NCBI GenBank assembly: GCA_023415235.1
Contig: JAEZLP010000010.1
Coordinates: forward strand, 42,671-106,670
Direction of reading: 5' to 3'
DNA: 64,000 nucleotides
Source: Bacillota bacterium
GTDB taxonomy: Bacteria > Bacillota > Clostridia > Peptostreptococcales > Anaerovoracaceae
Shown here piece after piece: positions 33,982-42,632 of this stretch. Made by a program: the position numbers and the translations under genes. Position 1 is the stretch's first letter. Every line of letters begins with the position of its first letter. Under the pieces are notes generated by a model that saw only the letters and a list, made by a program, of their open reading frames with translations, had not been told where the DNA came from and did not search any database.

Positions 33982-35093
33982 TCCGTCTCCTCCTTTCGAT
34001 ATGCTGTAATTTTCAGATCCTCCCCCGTTTTTTCCACAGACTCGATGCGAAGGGGCCAGGCCCGGTCCAAACTAGGGATTCCTGCACCTCCGGTCATGGT
34101 TTTTGACATAGCTCCGCCTATGATTTTCGGCGCCACATACAAGATCAGTTTGTCGACGATCCCCTGGGAAAAGGCGGATTCATTTACCGTTGACCCTCCT
34201 TCCAGCAGGATGCTGTCTATGGACAGGTCCCCCAGCTTTCCCATCAGATCAAGAAGATCGATGTGGCCGTTACTGCTCTCACAGCTGATCAGTTTTGCCC
34301 CCATGTGCTCAAGATATTTCACTTTTTCCGCAGGCGCCCTTTCCGTACATGCAATGATGGCAGGATTCTCGGACGAATTAGCCAGAACCCTGCTGTCAAG
34401 CGAAATTCTGAGCCTGCTGTCCAATATGATCCTTTGCGGATTCCGCCCTCCCGGAAGCCTGCAGGTCAGCTCCGGATCATCCTGTATCACGGTTCCAATC
34501 CCAGCCATGATACCGGAATACTTGTTTCTCAAAAGCTGCACATCACTTCTGGCCTCTTCTCCGGTTATCCATTTTGATTCGCCCGAGGGCACGGCAATTT
34601 TTCCGTCCAGGCTCATAGCGGCCTTTAAGACAACAAACGGCCTCCGTCTCCGGATAAAGTGCAGAAATACCTCGTTTTGTTTTCTGCATTCCTCTTCCAG
34701 AACACCGACGGTTACCTCAATACCTGCTTCGCGAAGCCTCCTCGCTCCTGCGCCGGCCACAAGCGGATTGGGGTCAAGAATCCCGACCACCACGCGCTTC
34801 ACGCCTCTCTCAATGAGAAGTTCAGTGCAGGGAGGTGTCTTTCCATAATGGCAGCAGGGTTCCAGATTGACATAAACCGTGCTGCCTTCCGCATGGATTC
34901 CGGCGTCCCGTATTGCGTTCACCTCAGCGTGAGCCCCTCCAAACAGCTGGTGCCACCCTTCTCCCACGATTCGGCCATCCTTGACTATGACCGCGCCCAC
35001 TAGAGGATTTGGATTTGTTTTCCCCGTTCCTCTTTCCGCCAATTCAAGGGCTCGCTTCATAAATCCGGCATCCGCACTCTGATACCCCCGCAT
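33963..35093 (-). CDS. ribD: Bifunctional deaminase/reductase RibD
   Basis: Second and third steps of the pyrimidine branch. Residues 1 to about 145 are the cytidine-deaminase-like domain with GGAHAEVNAI and NLEPCCHYGKTPPCTELL (zinc site). Residues about 150 to 365 are the reductase domain (VVLKAAMSLDGKIA, SKWITGEEARSDVQLLRNKY and LLEGGSTVNESAF). The ATG has AAAGGAGG upstream and follows an FMN riboswitch with two tandem terminators. First gene of ribD-ribE-ribBA-ribH. Confidence 0.96.
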   Translation of the reverse strand: MRGYQSADAGFMKRALELAERGTGKTNPNPLVGAVIVKDGRIVGEGWHQLFGGAHAEVNAIRDAGIHAEGSTVYVNLEPCCHYGKTPPCTELLIERGVKRVVVGILDPNPLVAGAGARRLREAGIEVTVGVLEEECRKQNEVFLHFIRRRRPFVVLKAAMSLDGKIAVPSGESKWITGEEARSDVQLLRNKYSGIMAGIGTVIQDDPELTCRLPGGRNPQRIILDSRLRISLDSRVLANSSENPAIIACTERAPAEKVKYLEHMGAKLISCESSNGHIDLLDLMGKLGDLSIDSILLEGGSTVNESAFSQGIVDKLILYVAPKIIGGAMSKTMTGGAGIPSLDRAWPLRIESVEKTGEDLKITAYRKEETDCLQES

Positions 35094-35173
35094 TGTTATC
35101 CTCCTCCTTTACTCGTTATTGTTCTCTCCGGCAAATTACCTCAAGCAAGGTTCCTCCTGCTCGTTCCTTAATG

Positions 35174-35202
35174 AAAAAACCCCGAACGCCATGGTTCAGG
35201 GT
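35174..35202 (-). terminator. Second terminator-like hairpin in the rib leader
   Basis: Minus strand: a stem with CCCTGAAC and GTTCGGGG (one G-U pair) around a short loop, followed by TTTTTT. It lies between the riboswitch terminator and ribD, so the leader has two stops in tandem. Confidence 0.7.
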
Positions 35203-35227
35203 CTTCATAGATACAGGCTCCGGTATG

Positions 35228-35262
35228 AAAAAAGCTCTGAAATATGTGAAATATTTCAGAGC
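35228..35262 (-). terminator. FMN-riboswitch terminator (expression platform)
   Basis: Minus strand: an 11-bp stem GCTCTGAAATA / TATTTCAGAGC with a 7-nt loop followed by six T residues, about 30 bases after the aptamer. It is the expected transcription-termination platform that shuts off the rib operon when FMN is bound. Confidence 0.85.
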
Positions 35263-35292
35263 AATCGCAATAACCGTTTCCCGTATGATTAT

Positions 35293-35402
35293 TTCTTCTT
35301 TCATCCAGACTATACTGTCGGCCTCGGAATTTCACCGAATCATGCCTTGCGGCTCGTGGGCTTTACCACCGGTGGGGAATCGCACCCCGCCCTGAAGAAT
35401 CC
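35293..35402 (-). promoter_or_regulatory. FMN riboswitch (RFN element)
   Basis: Reading the minus strand, the sequence contains GGGGTGCGATTCCCCACCGG, GCCCACGAGCC, ATTCGGTGAAATTCCGAGGC, CCGACAGTATAGTCTGGATG and AAAGAAGA, which are the conserved parts of the RFN aptamer in order. It lies upstream of ribD. Because the lapA-like gene ends only 4 bp before it, the promoter must be inside or upstream of that gene, or the operon is partly served by read-through. Confidence 0.97.
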
Positions 35403-35405
35403 GTA

Positions 35406-35735
35406 TTAAGTTGATATCATGTTATCATCGGTTGTTTTTTCTGTCAATGGGGAATTTTTATCCTCCACCTGCAGCTTCAGCTGTCTGTTTTCCTGCTCCA
35501 AAGCGCTGATGGTCTTGGTCTGGCTTATGATTTTTGACTTATACTTGATCCAGCGTACCAAGCTGAGCAGCAGAACAGCCAAAGCCCCGAAGGCTGCGGA
35601 TAAGAGAATCACCAGCGCCTGGGAGATGGAAAGCTCCATCGTCAGAAAGCTGATTTCCACAGGGGCAGCATTCTGCAGGGCAAAGACAGCTACGATCAGA
35701 GCGAAAATTAAAGCCAATACAAATTTCCAATCCAT
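35406..35735 (-). CDS. LapA family (DUF1049) small membrane protein
   Basis: 109 residues with two N-terminal membrane helices (WKFVLALIFALIVAVFALQNAAPVEISF and ALVILLSAAFGALAVLLLSLV) and a basic/coiled-coil tail (SALEQENRQLKLQVED). The NAxPVEISFL between the helices is the LapA/YciS signature. GGAGG precedes the ATG. Lies between the racemase gene and the rib leader on the same strand. Specific role unknown in this phylum. Confidence 0.8.
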   Translation of the reverse strand: MDWKFVLALIFALIVAVFALQNAAPVEISFLTMELSISQALVILLSAAFGALAVLLLSLVRWIKYKSKIISQTKTISALEQENRQLKLQVEDKNSPLTEKTTDDNMIST

Positions 35736-35759
35736 TATTCTATCCTCCGTATCTTAAAT

Positions 35760-36452
35760 CTATTTGGCAATGGCGTACATAGCCGCCCGTTTTCCGTGGA
35801 TTACTGTCGTGTCAAAGAGGGGCGCATCCGTGTCGCTTTGCCCTATCAGCAATCCGATTTCCGTGCAGCCGAGAATGATGCCTTGCGCTCCGCTTGCCAT
35901 CATATCATCAATGATTCTCAGATACTCTCTTTTGGATGCTTCCGAAATCACGCCGAGACACAGCTCCTGAAAAATGATGGTATTCATCCGCTCCCGATCC
36001 GTTTCCTCCGGTATGATGACGGTTATGCCGTTGTTTCTCAGCCGTTCCTTGTAAAAGTCCTGCTCCATGGTGTATTTAGTGCCCAGCAGGGCAACTCTAT
36101 TGATTCCGTGCTCCTTCAGCTCCGTTGCCGTCACCTCAGCGATGTGCAGGATCGGAACCGAAATTCCGGCCTGAACAATATCAGCGACCTTGTGCAGCGT
36201 ATTGGTGCAGATCATGACAAAATCAGCGCCGCCTCGTTCCAGACGAAGCGCCGCATCCTTCAGGATATCTGCCGCCCGTTCCCAATTTCCGCTTGTCAGA
36301 CATTCCTCGATCTCATGAAAATCCACGCTGTACAGCAGACATTTTGCGGAGTGAAATCCGCCCAGCTCCTCTTTGATGACTTCATTGATCACCTGATAGT
36401 ATGTAACCGTGCTTTCCCAGCTCATCCCTCCGATTAATCCAATCGTCTTCAT
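35760..36452 (-). CDS. Aspartate/glutamate racemase family protein (RacX/YgeA-like)
   Basis: Cofactor-independent amino-acid racemase fold, two catalytic cysteines in MICTNT (near 82) and LGCTEIG (near 195). The N-terminus MKTIGLIGGMSWESTVTYYQ and the 230-residue length match the aspartate racemase/YgeA subfamily, which may act on aspartate, glutamate or broad D-amino acids. The neighbouring asparaginase gene, 55 bp upstream on the same strand, supports a role with aspartate. AAGGGTG precedes the ATG. Confidence 0.88.
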   Translation of the reverse strand: MKTIGLIGGMSWESTVTYYQVINEVIKEELGGFHSAKCLLYSVDFHEIEECLTSGNWERAADILKDAALRLERGGADFVMICTNTLHKVADIVQAGISVPILHIAEVTATELKEHGINRVALLGTKYTMEQDFYKERLRNNGITVIIPEETDRERMNTIIFQELCLGVISEASKREYLRIIDDMMASGAQGIILGCTEIGLLIGQSDTDAPLFDTTVIHGKRAAMYAIAK

Positions 36453-36507
36453 CGTTTCACCCTTTATGCCGCAGCCGGCATACCTTTCCCTTTATTGTAT
36501 CATATAT

Positions 36508-37536
36508 CTAATCCCTCATTGCAGGGCCGAATACGGACAGCTCTCCCCGCAGGTCGGTGACCATCATTTTTTTCACCATATCCAGATCATAATTCATGCT
36601 TAAAAGATAATAGAGCTTTGTAACCGCCGCCTCCACGGTCATGTCAAAACCGCTTACGGCGCCGGCCTTTGCAAAGCTTTGGCTGGTTTCATATTCTCCG
36701 ATCATGGCGGAACCTCTCAGACACTGGGTACAGACGACGATAATGGTGCCGTTTTCCTCCGCCTTCTCAAGAATTCGATGGAGCGCGCCCCTATTCTCGG
36801 GAATGTTTCCCGCTCCGAATGCTTCAAATACGATCCCCTTCAGATTCGAGGTCAGGATATTATCAAAGATCTCAAACTGGATCCCCGGAAAAATCTTCAG
36901 CACCGCGATCTGCTGGCGATCAAACTTTGTAAGTGAAAGCTCGGTTCCCGCTTTTCTGACCGCGCCTTCGTTGATGGTAATCCGAACCCCCGCCTCACCC
37001 AGCGCCGGGTAGTTGGGAGAATCAAAGGCAATCAGCTCGTCGGAGCTGATCTTGGTTGCCCGGTTTCCCCGAAACAGCTCATTTCCGAAGAACAAGCAAA
37101 CCTCCGGCACATGGTAGTTGCCGGCGATCATCAAAGAGGTGATCAGGTTGTCGCGGGCATCGTTTCTGATCTCGCACAGCGGGATCTGGGATCCGGTGAG
37201 AATCACAGGCTTGGAGAGCCCCTCCAGCATGAAAGACAGGGCTGACGCAGTGTAGGCCATAGTGTCCGTCCCGTGAAGGATCACAAAACCGTCGTAATCG
37301 TCATACCGGTCCTTGATATCCTGGGCGGTCTTCACCCACTCTCTTACCGATATGTTTGAAGAATCCAGCAGCGGATCATATTCTATCAGGTCAAATGCCG
37401 GAATTTCCTCGGAATCCAGTTCATGCATCCCCGAAAGGATGGATTGGATGAATCCTTTCTTCGGCGCATATCCGTTTTCCGTTCTCGCCATACCGATCGT
37501 CCCGCCGGTATGGATCAGGCAGACTTTCTTCCTCAT
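36508..37536 (-). CDS. ansA: Type I L-asparaginase (AnsA-like)
   Basis: Hydrolyses asparagine to aspartate and ammonia in the cytoplasm. The two catalytic Thr blocks are LIHTGGTIGM at the N-terminus and VILHGTDTMAYTASAL near 88. No signal peptide, so cytoplasmic type I. 342 residues is normal. GGAGG lies before the ATG. It is followed by the racemase gene, so the two may supply D-aspartate from asparagine. Confidence 0.93.
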   Translation of the reverse strand: MRKKVCLIHTGGTIGMARTENGYAPKKGFIQSILSGMHELDSEEIPAFDLIEYDPLLDSSNISVREWVKTAQDIKDRYDDYDGFVILHGTDTMAYTASALSFMLEGLSKPVILTGSQIPLCEIRNDARDNLITSLMIAGNYHVPEVCLFFGNELFRGNRATKISSDELIAFDSPNYPALGEAGVRITINEGAVRKAGTELSLTKFDRQQIAVLKIFPGIQFEIFDNILTSNLKGIVFEAFGAGNIPENRGALHRILEKAEENGTIIVVCTQCLRGSAMIGEYETSQSFAKAGAVSGFDMTVEAAVTKLYYLLSMNYDLDMVKKMMVTDLRGELSVFGPAMRD

Positions 37537-37744
37537 TCATGTCCTCCGTTAAAGCTTCACTTCATTTTGTTTCTATGATATTATGATTATATCTTTTTAA
37601 ATTAATATTCGGCAAGTATTTTCCAAATAATGCCGACATCCCTTTTTTTTTGCCGCGCTCTTTCGAGCCGACGGAAAGGAAAATGACAGAAACAAATTCT
37701 GGCTGCGGTTCTTTCGGCCGCGCAGAAGGCTAAGGAGTACAAAA

Positions 37745-38779
37745 ATGGAACGAAGTGAAGCGAAACAGCTTGTGGTCAAAGCTGGATTGGAACTGTTGAA
37801 TTCAGGCCTGATTGCACGCACCTGGGGAAACGTCAGCTGCAGGATCGATGACGAGACCTTTGCAATCACCCCCAGCGGCAGGGAATACCAGACTTTGACC
37901 GAAGATGATATCGTTGAAGTGAAAATAAAGGATTTAAGCTATCGAGGATCGATCAAGCCTTCCTCGGAGAAGGGAATTCATGCCGCAGTGTACCAGCTGC
38001 GACCCGATGTGAACTTTGTGATCCATACCCATCAAGAAAAAGCTTCCGCCATTTCAGCCACAGGCCTGGACTACTTCCAGCCGTCCGCTGATTTTTCAAT
38101 GTTGGGAAGAACCATTGTCTGCGCAAAATATGCGCTTCCGGGGACAAAAGCCCTGGCCGCCAATATGAGCCGGGCCTTGGGGATCACCTCCGGTCACGCT
38201 CTTGTAATGAAAAACCACGGTGCCATTTGCTTTGGGAAAGGCTATGAGGACACCTTTCTGGCCGCCAATCAATTGGAAGCTGCCAGCGGTGCCTATATCA
38301 ACGAGCATGGCGGTCAGATCCAGATTGAACCATCGCCAGAAATTCAGCCGGTTACTCAGGAAGCCACAAAGCTGCTGAACGCCTGGAAAGCTTCCGGGAA
38401 TCAAGGACAAATTCTATTCTGTACCGATTACGACGTGGTCAGATATTCCCGACTCGGCTGCGGACTGAGACCGCTGCTGGATGATTTCGCCCAGATTGTC
38501 GGCGCAAAGATAAACACAGTGCCCAATGATCCGTCTCTGGTTTTTTCCGCCCTGAAATCCGCCTCCGCAGTGATGGTAAAGGATATCGGCGCAGTTTGTC
38601 TGGGGAAGGATGAAAGGGAAGCAGAAGCGGTCAGGATGATCTTAAGTAAGAACTGCAAGGCCTATTTTGCCTCTGCCGCCTTTGGCCGTCCAAGGTATAT
38701 CAACCGCCTGGAATGCATTCTCATGCACAAGGTCTATCTCGGCAAATATTCCAAGATGGCCGAAAAAAATAAAGTCTGA
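37745..38779 (+). CDS. Class II aldolase/adducin family protein with a second degenerate domain
   Basis: 344 residues. Residues 1 to about 190 are a class II aldolase domain: TWGNVSCRI, ITPSGREYQTL, the metal histidines in VIHTHQEKASA, and MKNHGAICFGKGYEDTFLAA. Residues about 220 to 335 look like a partial repeat (SASAVMVKDIGAVCLGKDEREAEAV aligns with the MKNHGAICFG region) without the HxH metal pair. Sugar-phosphate substrate cannot be deduced. AAGGAG precedes the ATG. Plus strand, followed 16 bp later by the AlkD-like gene. Confidence 0.8.
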   Translation: MERSEAKQLVVKAGLELLNSGLIARTWGNVSCRIDDETFAITPSGREYQTLTEDDIVEVKIKDLSYRGSIKPSSEKGIHAAVYQLRPDVNFVIHTHQEKASAISATGLDYFQPSADFSMLGRTIVCAKYALPGTKALAANMSRALGITSGHALVMKNHGAICFGKGYEDTFLAANQLEAASGAYINEHGGQIQIEPSPEIQPVTQEATKLLNAWKASGNQGQILFCTDYDVVRYSRLGCGLRPLLDDFAQIVGAKINTVPNDPSLVFSALKSASAVMVKDIGAVCLGKDEREAEAVRMILSKNCKAYFASAAFGRPRYINRLECILMHKVYLGKYSKMAEKNKV

Positions 38780-38795
38780 AGGGAATGAAACCGCA

Positions 38796-39503
38796 ATGAA
38801 CTCAGAAATCAATTCGATCATTCGAAAAAGGATATTCGACCGAGCAGAAGAGGAATACAAGAAATTCCAAAGCAGCCTGATCCCCGGAGAAGACAGGATC
38901 CTGGGTGTCCGCATGCCCTGCTTGCGAGAGCTGGCTAAGGAAATCGCCAAAGGTGATTGGCAGAGCTATCTGGACAATGCATGGAGTGATTATTACGAGG
39001 AAGTGATGCTGCAGGGTCTGGTTATCGGGTATCTGAAGGCCTCTCCCGAGACCGTTCTGAAATATGTCACCCGTTTCATACCGAAAATAACCAACTGGGG
39101 AGTCTGCGACAGCTTCTGTGCCGGACTTGCTGTGGCAAAGAAGCATCGGGAAATGTTCTGGAATTTTATACAGCCTTACCTCAAATCCTCCGGGGAATTT
39201 GAGATCCGTTTTGCCGTGATTATGATGCTCGACCATTTTGTAACGGAGGAATATATCGATCAGGTCCTGCCCCTTCTGGATCAGGTTCGCCACGAAGGCT
39301 ATTATGTGAAGATGGGCGTCGCCTGGGCCATATCCGTATGCTATGTGAAATATCCTGAAAAGACGATGGAATACCTGAAAAAATCCGCACTGGACGATTT
39401 CACCTACAATAAGTCCCTTCAAAAGATTCTGGAGTCCTATCGGGTGGATCAGGCGTCGAAAGCGATTATAAGAGGCATGAAACGAAAGCTGCAAAAGCAA
39501 TAA
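38796..39503 (+). CDS. DNA alkylation repair protein (AlkD-like, HEAT-type)
   Basis: 235 residues, wholly alpha-helical repeats. Sequence blocks ILGVRMPCLRELAKEIAKGDW, EEVMLQGLVIGYLKASPE, KITNWGVCDSFCAGL (the ALK-repeat NWxxCDxF signature) and VKMGVAWAISVCYVKYPE match the AlkD family, a glycosylase for bulky or cationic alkylated bases. ATG 38796 with GAAGGGA upstream is preferred to the track start within the previous gene. Convergent with an endonuclease IV gene 11 bp away; both are base-excision repair functions. Confidence 0.88.
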   Translation: MNSEINSIIRKRIFDRAEEEYKKFQSSLIPGEDRILGVRMPCLRELAKEIAKGDWQSYLDNAWSDYYEEVMLQGLVIGYLKASPETVLKYVTRFIPKITNWGVCDSFCAGLAVAKKHREMFWNFIQPYLKSSGEFEIRFAVIMMLDHFVTEEYIDQVLPLLDQVRHEGYYVKMGVAWAISVCYVKYPEKTMEYLKKSALDDFTYNKSLQKILESYRVDQASKAIIRGMKRKLQKQ

Positions 39504-39514
39504 AAGCCCTGGCT

Positions 39515-40348
39515 TCAGACGGAATAGACTCCCCTGAGAAGCTTGATTTCCTGCGCATACCCCGGAAGCTCATTGGGTGTTTCCAGGTAAAAGGGCAGGC
39601 TGCGCAGCTTAGGATGATTGATGATAGCGCGAAAGCCTTCCATGCCGATTTTCCCTCCTCCGATTTTCTCATGGCGGTCCTTATGGCTTGCAAACGGATT
39701 TTTGGTATCGTTGAGATGAATTGCTGCAAGCCTGGAAAGACCGATAATCCGGTCAAACTCATCCAGCACCCCATCCAGATCGTTCACGATATCGTATCCT
39801 GCATCATAGACATGACAGGTATCCAGGCAAACTCCGATTTTTTGATCCAGCTTCACCTTTTCCATAATCCGTGCGAGCTCCTCAAAGGTGCTTCCCACCT
39901 CGCTTCCCTTCCCCGACATGGTTTCCAGCAGTACTGTCGTCGTTTGTTTCGGAGTCAGAATGAAGTTCAGCGCCTCCGCTATCAGCTCAATGCCCTTTTC
40001 CGTGCCCTGACCCACATGGCTTCCCGGATGAAAATTGTAGAGGTTGTTTGGAAGGTGCTCCATCCTTATGAGGTCGTCGATCAGGACCTCCAATGCGAAT
40101 TCCTTCGTTCGCGGATCTGCTGAGCAGGGGTTGAGCGTATAGGGAGCATGTCCCAATACAGGGGCAAAGTGGTTGTCCTTCATGATCCCAAGCAGACCTT
40201 TTACGTCGTTTTCATCAATTTTCTTCGCCTTGCTTCCTCTTGGATTCCTTGTAAAGAACTGAAAAGTATTGGCGTCGATGCTCAAAGCGTCCTTGCCCAT
40301 ATTGGCAAAACCCTTGGATGTAGATAAATGGCAGCCGATGTTCAGCAT
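39515..40348 (-). CDS. nfo: Endonuclease IV (Nfo)
   Basis: Tri-zinc AP endonuclease. 277 residues starting MLNIGCHLSTSKGFANM; metal-site blocks include FNFHPGSHVGQGTE-like YNFHPGSHVG, VLLETMSGKGSEVGS, VCLDTCHVYDAGYD, AIHLNDTKNPFASHKDRHEKIGGG. These are the expected metal-ligand positions. ATG 40348 has CAGGAG 6 to 7 nt upstream; an extension to 40438 has no site. Incises the abasic sites that the neighbouring AlkD-like glycosylase would make. Confidence 0.95.
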   Translation of the reverse strand: MLNIGCHLSTSKGFANMGKDALSIDANTFQFFTRNPRGSKAKKIDENDVKGLLGIMKDNHFAPVLGHAPYTLNPCSADPRTKEFALEVLIDDLIRMEHLPNNLYNFHPGSHVGQGTEKGIELIAEALNFILTPKQTTTVLLETMSGKGSEVGSTFEELARIMEKVKLDQKIGVCLDTCHVYDAGYDIVNDLDGVLDEFDRIIGLSRLAAIHLNDTKNPFASHKDRHEKIGGGKIGMEGFRAIINHPKLRSLPFYLETPNELPGYAQEIKLLRGVYSV

Positions 40349-40472
40349 ATCGTAATCTCCTGTCTTTTGAATGTTTATAAACAGAATATACCCATTTATC
40401 GGGACTCTCAACTTACAAACGGGAATCTCGCTCTTCAATTAACCTTTTTAAAAAAAAGAATGTCATATATAC

Positions 40473-40501
40473 TTGATATCTTGTCGTGTATGTTTTAATA
40501 T
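40473..40501 (+). promoter_or_regulatory. Promoter of the XRE regulator
   Basis: TTGATA, 17 bp, TAATAT, about 30 bp upstream of the GTG start. A clear sigma-A-type promoter. Confidence 0.6.
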
Positions 40502-40530
40502 ATGGTAAATAAAGAGAGGTAGGTGATCCC

Positions 40531-40737
40531 GTGGGACGTAACATCAAACTAAAGGTCGCCCGAGTTCAGCTTGATATGACGCAAAAGGATCTGGCTGAAG
40601 CGGTAGGGGTCTCAAGACAAACGATCAATGCGATTGAGCAGGGCGAATACAATCCGACGATAAAACTGTGCAGAGCAATATGCAAAGTCTTGGGGAAGAC
40701 ACTGGACGATCTTTTTGGAGAGGAGGAGGTTTTATGA
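40531..40737 (+). CDS. Small XRE-family transcriptional regulator
   Basis: 68 residues, a stand-alone HTH (LDMTQKDLAEAVGVSRQTINAIEQGEYNPTIKLC across two helices and turn) of the YozG/Cro-like group. GTG start after GAGGTAGGTG. Such regulators are usually followed by a small membrane protein gene. Here the stop overlaps an ATG that opens only a four-codon frame before TAA, so the partner appears to be lost. A terminator follows. Confidence 0.88.
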   Translation: MGRNIKLKVARVQLDMTQKDLAEAVGVSRQTINAIEQGEYNPTIKLCRAICKVLGKTLDDLFGEEEVL

Positions 40738-40771
40738 ATGAGCAATAACAGCTGCAGATCCTCATACAAAA

Positions 40772-40803
40772 GGAGCATACCCTCGTATGCTCCCTCATTT
40801 TTT
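40772..40803. terminator. Terminator between the XRE gene and a GyrI-like gene
   Basis: GGAGCATAC / GTATGCTCC with a CCTC loop, then ATTTTTTT. Serves the plus-strand XRE gene; the opposite gene ends 18 bp beyond. Confidence 0.85.
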
Positions 40804-40820
40804 GCGGCTTACTTATCGAC

Positions 40821-41324
40821 TTACTTAACAGGAGCCACCGGCAATCCCTCGATATATCCCCTGAAGCCCATAGGAGCTAGCTGGAATCTCGGAGCTGCTT
40901 CGGGATCCCACTGATAACCGTAAACGGTTGGATCAAATCGTTCGATATGCTTCCACACTTCATCGATGGCTTCCATGAAGTCCGCATCGTCATAGGGTTC
41001 TCCCTGGAAGATCATCATCTTGCACGGCGGCAGCTCGATAAGCTCGTATCCTTCCGGTACTTCATTCTTGTAGTCAAGAGGCAATTCAACTCCCTGGACA
41101 TATTGGGAGGTCCCCTCTCTGATCAGATGCGCGGGCAGCCACATTCCCACGGGCTCAAAAAGCGCTTCCTTTACCTCGGACAGCACATTCCAAATATCGC
41201 ATCCCACTTCTTCGCAATAGGCAAAATAATCCTCCGCGTTCACCCCGCGTTTCAACAGCACCTTTCGGGCCGGGCGCTCCACAACCTGAACAAATATCGC
41301 CTTCGTCTCGCTTTTCCCGTTCAT
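40821..41324 (-). CDS. GyrI-like effector-binding domain protein
   Basis: 167 residues without an HTH. The pattern VQVVERPARKVLLKRGVNAEDYFAYCEEVG at the N-terminus, VGMWLPAHLI and VQGVELPLDYKNEVPEGYELIELPPCKMMIFQGEP match GyrI-like/AraC effector-binding domain proteins, in which a small ligand pocket stands alone. May bind or detoxify small hydrophobic molecules. AGGAGG precedes the ATG. Not operonic with the XRE gene (opposite strand). Confidence 0.78.
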   Translation of the reverse strand: MNGKSETKAIFVQVVERPARKVLLKRGVNAEDYFAYCEEVGCDIWNVLSEVKEALFEPVGMWLPAHLIREGTSQYVQGVELPLDYKNEVPEGYELIELPPCKMMIFQGEPYDDADFMEAIDEVWKHIERFDPTVYGYQWDPEAAPRFQLAPMGFRGYIEGLPVAPVK

Positions 41325-41440
41325 TTCTTCTCCTCCTGTCCATATACTGTCCGGTAATTCGCACCGCTGACAGCTTTATTCTTTCCTTCAGGATACATGA
41401 TTGAAGAAATACTTTCTTGACCTCGGTTGTTTTTCTTTTA

Positions 41441-41947
41441 TCAGGAACAGCGAAACCCGACCAGCCTTTTCTGTATTTTTTCCTTCAGCGCGGCTCTGAC
41501 AAATTCCTCCGGATGCTGGGTCCGTTCGGCAATTTCTTCAACGGACATGCCAAGCTGGTCGAATCTTTTAATCACCTGGATCATGCTTTCACCCACTTCA
41601 ATGATATGATGGTCAGGATCGTAAAACCGGACAACTCTCTGACCCCAAGAATATTCTTTCACATCATGAAGGATTTCCACATTGTCGTATGCTCTCAGCT
41701 TCTCAACGAAACGGTCAAAATACTTTTCTTCAAAGTACAGTTCCATATTATTGGGGCGATACATGATGGTATTCCCGGATTCTCCGATGAAATCCCTCCA
41801 GCTTTCCTGTGTCTGAAGACAAAAGTCACCGGCAAAGGTGATATTGGCTCCAAAATCAAGGATCACCTTCTGTCCCAGCAGTTCCTCATAAAATTTTCTT
41901 GAACGCTCCATATCCTTTACAACAATCAACGCGCATTTGTGTTTCAT
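41441..41947 (-). CDS. VOC (glyoxalase/bleomycin-resistance) family protein
   Basis: 168 residues. The first 115 are a two-module VOC fold (ALIVVKDMERSRKFYEELLGQKVILDFG; VVRFYDPDHHIIEVGESM, with metal-type Glu). The C-terminal 45 residues (RFDQLGMSVEEIAERTQHPEEFVRAAL) look like a short helix-turn-helix or dimer arm. ATG 41947 after AAGGGG; a longer start at 41965 overlaps that. Specific substrate unknown. Confidence 0.82.
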   Translation of the reverse strand: MKHKCALIVVKDMERSRKFYEELLGQKVILDFGANITFAGDFCLQTQESWRDFIGESGNTIMYRPNNMELYFEEKYFDRFVEKLRAYDNVEILHDVKEYSWGQRVVRFYDPDHHIIEVGESMIQVIKRFDQLGMSVEEIAERTQHPEEFVRAALKEKIQKRLVGFRCS

Positions 41948-41986
41948 TTCAGTGCCCCTTTCCAAAACTCTGTTTGCTATTTTTCT

Positions 41987-42619
41987 TTATATCAATTTCA
42001 CTGCATCGAAGACAAAATTGGCTCCGAAAAAGACAAGCATTGCTCCAAGAACGGTGATGATGCTGCGGTAGGGCCTTTCCTTGATGAATTTTCTCGTCCT
42101 GCCGACAACGATTGAGATCAGTCCATACCATGCAAAGTCTGCAGTAATATGTCCCAGATAGTAAATTCCCGCACCCATGAAGCCGAGGGATTGGTAGGAC
42201 TGCATGATAAATCCCAGTCCGATCACAGCCCACCAGAGAATGAAGTACGGATTAGCGGCGGACAGAACAGCTCCATAGATCAGCATACTGCCCGTCCCGG
42301 TCTTGTCCCCGTCCATTTGGACCGTGAGCTTGTTTTTTAATGCGCTCCGGATCATATCGAAGCCCATGTAAGCCAACAGAGCGCCTCCCGCAAGACCGAT
42401 GATGATCTGCGCCTGCCTTGATTGAAGCACGAGATCAAATCCTAGAAATATTACGATTACGAGGGCCAGTTCCAGAAGGGCATGGCCTGCAACGATGATG
42501 AAACCGGCTCGAGAGCCTTCGGATAGCGCCTTCCGGATCGTATAGGTAAGAAGCGAACCGGGCATCATGGCTCCCGACAAGCCAACCACCAATGCGGAAA
42601 GAAAAAGTACGAACATCAA
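41987..42619 (-). CDS. LysE family amino-acid exporter/transporter
   Basis: 210 residues with about six membrane helices. PGSLLTYTIRKALSEGSRAGFIIVAGHALLELALV near the N-terminus is the LysE/RhtB signature, with LSAANPYFILWW in the middle. GGAAGG precedes the ATG. The cargo is probably an amino acid but cannot be fixed. Confidence 0.88.
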   Translation of the reverse strand: MMFVLFLSALVVGLSGAMMPGSLLTYTIRKALSEGSRAGFIIVAGHALLELALVIVIFLGFDLVLQSRQAQIIIGLAGGALLAYMGFDMIRSALKNKLTVQMDGDKTGTGSMLIYGAVLSAANPYFILWWAVIGLGFIMQSYQSLGFMGAGIYYLGHITADFAWYGLISIVVGRTRKFIKERPYRSIITVLGAMLVFFGANFVFDAVKLI

Positions 42620-42632
42620 TCAGCCTTCCTTT

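Noticed and set aside
35116..35304. 62-codon minus-strand frame in the rib leader
   Set aside because: Its ATG lies in the conserved 3' part of the FMN aptamer and the frame passes through both terminators; no ribosome binding site is needed to explain it.
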